DNA from: Gammaproteobacteria bacterium
Lineage (GTDB): Bacteria > Pseudomonadota > Gammaproteobacteria > UBA9214
Direction of reading: 5' to 3'
Assembly (NCBI GenBank): GCA_030599705.1
Contig: JAUVNM010000040.1
Coordinates: 1 to 9,303 of the forward strand
Length of the DNA stretch: 9,303 nt
In this document: in pieces, positions 4,987-9,303 of the stretch
How the letters are laid out: every line of letters starts with the position of its first letter
Numbering within the stretch: the first letter of the stretch is position 1
Notes under the pieces: generated by a model
The model's database searches: none
The model's input: only the letters and a program-made list of their open reading frames with translations
What the model was told of the DNA's origin: nothing
Position numbers and translations under genes: made by a program

Positions 4987-6084
4987 TTAATTATCTGGTT
5001 CCCCAGCCTCAGCAAAGGGGCGCGCCAGTGGCTCGCCAATAAAGACACCCTGGCCAGGCCAGGCGACGCTCTTCCAGTAGGCCTCTATTAGTGTTTCGCC
5101 GTTCAGGTAGCGGTTGATGACAATGTCCGGGCGGGGAAATTTCTCTACGAATGCGCAGGGCTCCACTACGGTGCCGTAGCTTCCGGTGGCGCCGGCCTCC
5201 AGCCACTCGAGACTGCTCATCTGGGGGCTGTTCACCAGCTTGCCACCCGCCGATGTCAGGTGATCGGCGATAGCGCCTGGGTGGTAGCGGTTCATTGTAA
5301 TTCCTTCTACTTCCTGGAGCCCGGTAAAGTAGAACATGACATCCGTGCGATACCTGAGTGCGTCGCTGCTAATGATCTTCAGCCGGAAGCGATCGGACTG
5401 CATCATGACAATGCCGGGGTAAAAACGCACACGCCCGTTTCTGGCCTTGTTACTGGTACTAAGCAGATAGGCGGTACCGTCCGGACGGGTACCATCAGCG
5501 GCAAGTCCGCGATCAATCAGGTCCTTTACGGCAGCGAAATTCTCGCCGGCAAGCATCATGGTGGGACGCCAGCCGTAATCGGTGAAGGGCCGGGTGCTGT
5601 CCGAGTCGAAGTAGGGGCTGGCGCGTGTCGGCTTGCAGCCTTGTGCGCAGAAAGCCTCATCATAGCCTGTGGCGAATGCAGTAGTGATTGACATGCAACC
5701 CACCCGGTATGGGGTCGTCCACGTCAGTACCCAGGCTTGCACGCTTGCCGGTGTGGCGGCCCGGACCTGTTCCAGTATAGGTATGAACTTTGCCGGCTTC
5801 ATGACCTGGCGCCGTGGCGTCAGGCGTATATGGACAACGTTGCTGTCCGGTATACCGCGTTGTTGTATGTAGTAGGCCGCAATCTGCTGACTCAGCGGGT
5901 CGTCATCGTTGACGATGACACCAAGGTTGACGGGTGTCAGTGCTGCCGGAGCTGGATGAGTAGTATTGCGGGTGCCGCTGTCACAGGCGCTGACTACTGC
6001 CAGGAAAAACAGACACAGCATCACACTGATCAGGCGTCGGCGTGTGCCGTTCCCCGGTCCGGGGCTGTTATTACATGCTATCAC
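4987..6084 (-). CDS. TIGR03790-family protein, probable lipoprotein, function unknown
   Basis: A 365-residue protein. The N-terminus has Arg-Arg-Arg (15-17), a hydrophobic stretch LISVMLCLFFLAV and a lipobox-like VVSAC with Cys34 as the lipidation site, so it is probably membrane-anchored outside the cytoplasm. The mature part carries features I associate with family TIGR03790: VNLGVIVNDDDPLSQQIAAYY (52-72), QQRGIPDSNV (74-83), SSLEWLEAGATGSYGTVVEP (290-309) and TLIEAYWKSVAWPGQGVFIG (331-350). Several cysteines (130, 146, 150, 310) may pair. The family has no established function, and no catalytic motif can be claimed. The frame opens with GTG 6084 without a clear Shine-Dalgarno; ATG 6021 (Met22) is in frame, but it would cut the basic region off the signal peptide, so GTG is kept with doubt. 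The gene is monocistronic and divergent from the AsmA gene. Confidence 0.75.
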   Translation of the reverse strand: MIACNNSPGPGNGTRRRLISVMLCLFFLAVVSACDSGTRNTTHPAPAALTPVNLGVIVNDDDPLSQQIAAYYIQQRGIPDSNVVHIRLTPRRQVMKPAKFIPILEQVRAATPASVQAWVLTWTTPYRVGCMSITTAFATGYDEAFCAQGCKPTRASPYFDSDSTRPFTDYGWRPTMMLAGENFAAVKDLIDRGLAADGTRPDGTAYLLSTSNKARNGRVRFYPGIVMMQSDRFRLKIISSDALRYRTDVMFYFTGLQEVEGITMNRYHPGAIADHLTSAGGKLVNSPQMSSLEWLEAGATGSYGTVVEPCAFVEKFPRPDIVINRYLNGETLIEAYWKSVAWPGQGVFIGEPLARPFAEAGEPDN

Positions 6085-6632
6085 TGCGTGGCTGGTACAT
6101 GCCGGGCTCAGATGTTGGCGGCGGCGCGAAATCTCAAGTTTAGAGAGAATAAAAGCCCTTTGCCCTAAAGTCCATGGTCGGTTAACCGCAGCCTCTAATA
6201 TTAATAATCACTAAACGGGGATTTCCGGTCATTTAGAAATTGGAGAAATCGAAAAAGCGGACATTCGAACGTCTAATTTAAGCGGCAGGATTCGTTACCT
6301 GATACAGTAACTCACACAACAGGTTTAAGTTGCAGATTAATCAAATGATAAATTTTCCGATCTTGCGTCTCAGGAGAAATTTCATTTGAAATAGCCACTG
6401 GCTGGCAATGGCGATAATAGTCACCATACCCGGTAGTTGTTTGTACAGGCAGCGATTACCAGGGAAGTGATTAATGGAAGGACGAATATAACGTGCATAC
6501 ACGGAACGCCATTGGAATCTTGCCTGGGCCTTGATTCCGTGAGAACGTTTGACATTCCCTACGTAAACAATTGGGGCCGCATCCCGGAGAGTGGCCAGTG
6601 CTAATATCAGATAGCGACCGCAAGGAGGGTAT
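6085..6632. other. Divergent intergenic region between the lipoprotein and AsmA genes
   Basis: About 550 bases, AT-richer than the flanking genes, in which both divergent transcripts must start. No supported gene was found. A minus-strand frame running 7216-6341 is mostly antisense to the AsmA gene and lacks a ribosome binding site. Visible elements are the near-palindrome GACATTCGAACGTC (6260-6273; one mismatch per arm), an AT-rich run near 6196-6210 that could serve the minus-strand gene, TTGACA at 6549-6554 without a -10 at proper distance, and the extended -10 listed at 6599-6607. Confidence 0.55.
6599..6607 (+). promoter_or_regulatory. Possible extended -10 promoter element for the AsmA gene
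   Basis: TGCTAATAT fits the extended -10 form TGnTAnnnT. Transcription would begin about 6614, leaving a leader of roughly 19 bases that includes the ribosome binding site AAGGAGG at 6622-6628. No convincing -35 hexamer lies 16-18 bases upstream, which extended -10 promoters can tolerate. Identified by eye only. Confidence 0.3.
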
Positions 6633-8531
6633 ATGTATTGGGGGCGAATAATCGGCTGGACAGTGCTGCTGCTTGTCCTGATCACCATCGCCAGCGGGGT
6701 CGCGTATCGCTCCATCGAATGGAATGAGGCCCAGCCGTACCTCCGCGCTGCTGTGAAGGAGACCACCGGGCGCGAATTGCGTATCGAGGGTGATATTACT
6801 CTCCGGCTATGGCCCCGCCCCATGCTGACGGTCGGCAAGGCCAGTCTTTCCAATGCAGAGTGGGGCTCCCGGCCGGTCATGCTAGAGGCCGGCTCCCTGG
6901 GTTTCACGATCGCTGCATGGCCCTTGCTGGTCGGTGACGTCCGCCTGAAGAGCATCGTACTGCGTGATGCAAAACTGTTCCTTGAGGAATCGGCAGACGG
7001 CCGCGATAACTGGGGATTCGGTGACACCAAAGCCGCGGGGGCAGCGGATCTCGAGGCGGTCGAGTCTATCACCGCAATCCACCTCATTGACCTGCAGGTG
7101 GAATGGCAAGACCCTTCCGGTGAGCATGTCGAGGTCACTGTGGATGAAGCCCGCCTTGTCGAACACAGAACAGACCGCGGTTTTGACCTGGATGCACGAT
7201 TACAGGAAAAAGGCATGGCGATTGATTTAACCGCTTCATTCAGTACGCCATTTTACGACTACATGCAGGATGAGGGATTGCGCGGCCGGGTGGTAACACG
7301 TTCACCCGGTCTGGATCTGGAACTGGATGGGCATTTTGGCAGGTTACCGGGTTTTGATAACCTGGATCTGCAGATCAGTGCTAACGGTCGCCGCTGGCCT
7401 ATCCTCGACGTCTTCACCGGGCTGCCCAGCGGTGCCACCCCGCCATGGGAGGTCACGGTGAGGATAGCCAAGAAGATTCAGAAGTTAGAGCTGCACGACC
7501 TTGATCTGATGGTCGCGAAGAATGATCTCTCCGGTGATCTCTTTCTAGACATGGCCGCCTCCCCTCCACGCCTTGAGGGGCAGTTGCGTTCATCCAGCAT
7601 GGACCTGACCACTCTGGAGGCAACCGATAAGGCTGTGCCGGCGGAGGGCAAGGCTGGGGCGCGGGCCGGGAAAGTCTTCAGTGATAATCCGGTTGAAATG
7701 GATTGGATCAACGAGCTGAATGCGGCAATCGACCTGCACATCGACAAGCTGGTGCTCATGGGCATGCGCTACAGCGACTTGATTGGGAAAGTTGAAATCA
7801 CTGACGGGGTGTTGCGGGCAGAGCCGCTGCAAGCCACGGTGGCCGGCGTGGCAGCTGCTGGCAATGTTGCGATTGACGCAACCACCAGGCCTCCGACGCT
7901 CTCGACATCTGTCACCGCGCAACAGATTGATATGGGCGAGATTACGGGATACTGGAGCCAGCCACCGTTTATGAGCGCCAGTGGCGATGTGCAGCTGGTT
8001 CTGTCAGGTACCGGTGAGTCGCTAGCCGCCGTTCTGGCAAGTTCGACGGGGCATCTCAGTGTGGTTACCGGTGAAGGAACTGCAGAAGTTGCACAGGCGG
8101 AACATGCCACTGCCACGCTGGTGCTAGGCACTATCGCCCGGACACTCGGAAGAGAAGAAACCGGTGCGGTAAAAATGAACTGTTTCGCTGCAAATATCGA
8201 GTTCGAGGAGGGTGTGGGCGATGTCCAGGTGCTGGTGCTTGACACCGAAAGCACGACAATACTTGGCAGTGGCACCATTGATCTGGCAAAGGAACAATGG
8301 GATTTGAAGTTTAAGCCGAAGCCCCACACCACAACACTGTCTGCAAGAGCTGTTCCGGTGATGCTCGAGGGAAGTTTTTCCGAGCCTGAGATAACGATTG
8401 GCAAGGCCGGGCTGATTCGCAAGCTCTCTGCAGTAGCGGGGGTTGTTGTATTCCCGCCGGCCGCTGTGGCGGCACTGCTGGAATTAGGTACGGGTGATGA
8501 GACGTGTCTGAAGAATATCGCGGCGAACTAG
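6633..8531 (+). CDS. AsmA-family envelope protein
   Basis: A 632-residue protein with an N-terminal membrane anchor (about residues 6-25, IIGWTVLLLVLITIASGVAY) and a long beta-rich periplasmic part. The N-terminal AsmA domain is clear in TGRELRIEGDITLRLWPRPM (44-63), followed by LTVGKASLSNAEWGSRPVML and GDVRLKSIVLRDAKLFLE. The C-terminal AsmA-like part includes GSGTIDLAKEQWDLKFKPKP and VMLEGSFSEPEITIGKAGLI. AsmA-family proteins are inner-membrane-anchored repeating-beta-groove proteins linked to phospholipid transport to the outer membrane and to outer-membrane assembly. Which paralogue this is cannot be decided here. The ATG follows AAGGAGG (6622-6628) by four bases, a strong but tightly spaced site. 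The gene stands alone; no terminator was seen after the stop. Confidence 0.9.
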   Translation: MYWGRIIGWTVLLLVLITIASGVAYRSIEWNEAQPYLRAAVKETTGRELRIEGDITLRLWPRPMLTVGKASLSNAEWGSRPVMLEAGSLGFTIAAWPLLVGDVRLKSIVLRDAKLFLEESADGRDNWGFGDTKAAGAADLEAVESITAIHLIDLQVEWQDPSGEHVEVTVDEARLVEHRTDRGFDLDARLQEKGMAIDLTASFSTPFYDYMQDEGLRGRVVTRSPGLDLELDGHFGRLPGFDNLDLQISANGRRWPILDVFTGLPSGATPPWEVTVRIAKKIQKLELHDLDLMVAKNDLSGDLFLDMAASPPRLEGQLRSSSMDLTTLEATDKAVPAEGKAGARAGKVFSDNPVEMDWINELNAAIDLHIDKLVLMGMRYSDLIGKVEITDGVLRAEPLQATVAGVAAAGNVAIDATTRPPTLSTSVTAQQIDMGEITGYWSQPPFMSASGDVQLVLSGTGESLAAVLASSTGHLSVVTGEGTAEVAQAEHATATLVLGTIARTLGREETGAVKMNCFAANIEFEEGVGDVQVLVLDTESTTILGSGTIDLAKEQWDLKFKPKPHTTTLSARAVPVMLEGSFSEPEITIGKAGLIRKLSAVAGVVVFPPAAVAALLELGTGDETCLKNIAAN

Positions 8532-8786
8532 GCGGACGGTCCGTCTATGAAACTATCTGCGTATTACGCGCAAGGCATAGCAGGCATAAGAACACCCACC
8601 ACTGGCAGATGGTGTAACGCATGGCAAATACACGAAAATCAGGTCGCCTCAGGCCTGACGGCTGACGATTGGTAAATAAGTCCGATTCTTCGCACACTCC
8701 GAGAATGTCGGTTAAATACTGCCATTCAGGCATTCAACATAAAAGGTTGAACTTCCTTTATGGGTCTCCCGCCTTTTCGGGAAATC

Positions 8787-9209
8787 TTATATAGAATCAG
8801 TCTGTACGGTAACTCCCGGCCAGAACCAGTCATTCATTCTCATCAGGTCTTGTCCACACGGCCATGCTGCCAATTTCCCCGCGTTTGTTCCGTATTTTTC
8901 TGTCGGCCGAACTGCCAAGTACTCCCATGCATTTATTCCTACAACAAGGAGGACAGATAAAGTTACTAGCCATATCCGCACCCTTCCAAAGTCTGGGAGG
9001 GCCCTAATACCTCCGAAGAGAGCAATACCTCCAACCAATAAAGCAAAAGCATACGACGTGTACTTAAACTGGTGCCAGTTGGAAATTGCATCTGGCTGAG
9101 ACGAAACCCAGAAGACGCTTTTTATATACCATGCAGCAAGTAACAGGCAAAACGCTAAAACAATCCAGCTTATAATGATTTTCGATGAATTGGCTGGCTC
9201 TCTATCCAT
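8787..9209 (-). CDS. Hypothetical membrane protein with three predicted spans
   Basis: A 140-residue protein I do not recognise. Three hydrophobic stretches stand out at about residues 11-30 (IIISWIVLAFCLLLAAWYIK), 51-69 (TSYAFALLVGGIALFGGIR) and 79-97 (WLVTLSVLLVVGINAW). A Trp-rich tail follows, containing WPCGQDLMRMNDWFWPG. With a charged start (MDREPANSSK) it is probably an inner-membrane protein. ATG 9209 is the only usual start before an in-frame stop upstream, but it has no clear Shine-Dalgarno. Base composition is visibly AT-richer than the ubi and AsmA genes, which hints at different ancestry. The nearest gene is AsmA, which is convergent with it. A chance frame is unlikely given the clear alternation of membrane spans and loops, but homology is unverified. 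Confidence 0.65.
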   Translation of the reverse strand: MDREPANSSKIIISWIVLAFCLLLAAWYIKSVFWVSSQPDAISNWHQFKYTSYAFALLVGGIALFGGIRALPDFGRVRIWLVTLSVLLVVGINAWEYLAVRPTEKYGTNAGKLAAWPCGQDLMRMNDWFWPGVTVQTDSI

Positions 9210-9227
9210 AATGTGTATAACTATTAA

Positions 9228-9240
9228 GTAGGACGCCTAC
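9228..9240. promoter_or_regulatory. Small palindrome next to the candidate -10 (possible operator)
   Basis: GTAGG-ACG-CCTAC is a perfect 5-bp inverted repeat that directly adjoins the candidate -10 element and covers the predicted transcription start of the gene at 8787-9209. Its position would suit a repressor site. Its short length means that chance is a real alternative. Confidence 0.3.
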
Positions 9241-9270
9241 ATTATCTGCCAACATAGCCCGATAAAGCAA
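9241..9270 (-). promoter_or_regulatory. Possible promoter for the three-span membrane-protein gene
   Basis: On the minus strand, TTGCTT (9270-9265) and GATAAT (9246-9241) are separated by 18 bases. The -10 matches five of six consensus positions and the -35 only three. The predicted start, near 9234, falls within the perfect inverted repeat at 9228-9240, about 25 bases before the ATG. Confidence 0.35.
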
Positions 9271-9303
9271 TAAGGCATAATATAATCCCCGTGGTAATCT
9301 TTA

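Noticed and set aside
6549..6554. TTGACA as the -35 of the AsmA promoter
   Set aside because: It is a perfect hexamer, but no -10-like sequence lies 16-18 bases downstream; the nearest TAATAT is 47 bases away.
6341..7216. Minus-strand open frame (291 codons) running from inside AsmA into the intergenic region
   Set aside because: The first two thirds are antisense to AsmA, there is no ribosome site, composition is Ser/Arg-rich and no family is recognised. The intergenic tail alone does not look like a decayed gene.
7769..8422. Minus-strand open frame (217 codons) opposite the AsmA gene
   Set aside because: It is wholly antisense to a well-supported gene and has Ser/Val-rich composition typical of a shadow frame.
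8532..8786. Terminator between the AsmA and membrane-protein genes
   Set aside because: Short palindromes exist (TCAGGCCTGA at 8649-8658, and TCCCG...CGGGA near 8767-8782), but none is followed by a T-run in either direction.

Overview
The window looks like chromosomal DNA of a gammaproteobacterium that makes ubiquinone. The UbiD protein follows the E. coli enzyme almost residue for residue, and a UbiV-type U32 protein lies just upstream. GC is moderate to high in the main genes and clearly lower in the intergenic stretches and in the last gene. No rRNA, tRNA, CRISPR array, transposase or phage gene was seen. The genus cannot be named from sequence reading alone.

Bases 1-3133 (+ strand) are a compact three-gene run: the 3' part of ubiV (O2-independent ubiquinone hydroxylation), ubiD (prenylated-FMN decarboxylase of the ubiquinone pathway) and a complete Fe(II)/2-oxoglutarate dioxygenase of the TauD/TfdA type. 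Gaps are 12 and 24 bases, so co-transcription is likely. An O2-consuming oxygenase next to anaerobic-quinone genes is the most intriguing arrangement here.

Bases 3134-4070 are mostly non-coding. They hold a GC-rich inverted repeat just after the dioxygenase, a short dispersed-repeat-like segment, a 32-codon membrane-protein gene with its own strong ribosome binding site and a clear Rho-independent terminator, and a REP/BIME-like palindromic element. Then comes a minus-strand gene for a stand-alone cyclic-nucleotide-binding-fold protein (4071-4556).

Bases 4557-4986 are non-coding and contain a nested inverted repeat and a possible promoter for the nucleotide-binding-fold gene. A minus-strand gene (4987-6084) encodes a probable lipoprotein of the uncharacterised TIGR03790 family. 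It is divergent from an AsmA-family envelope protein gene (6633-8531, +), and their starts are separated by about 550 bases. The window closes with a minus-strand, AT-richer gene for an unrecognised three-span membrane protein (8787-9209), with a small palindrome next to its candidate promoter.

The three-gene run is a functional unit for quinone biosynthesis. The genes after 3134 appear to be single-gene units with separate control, with no visible pathway link to each other or to the ubi genes.
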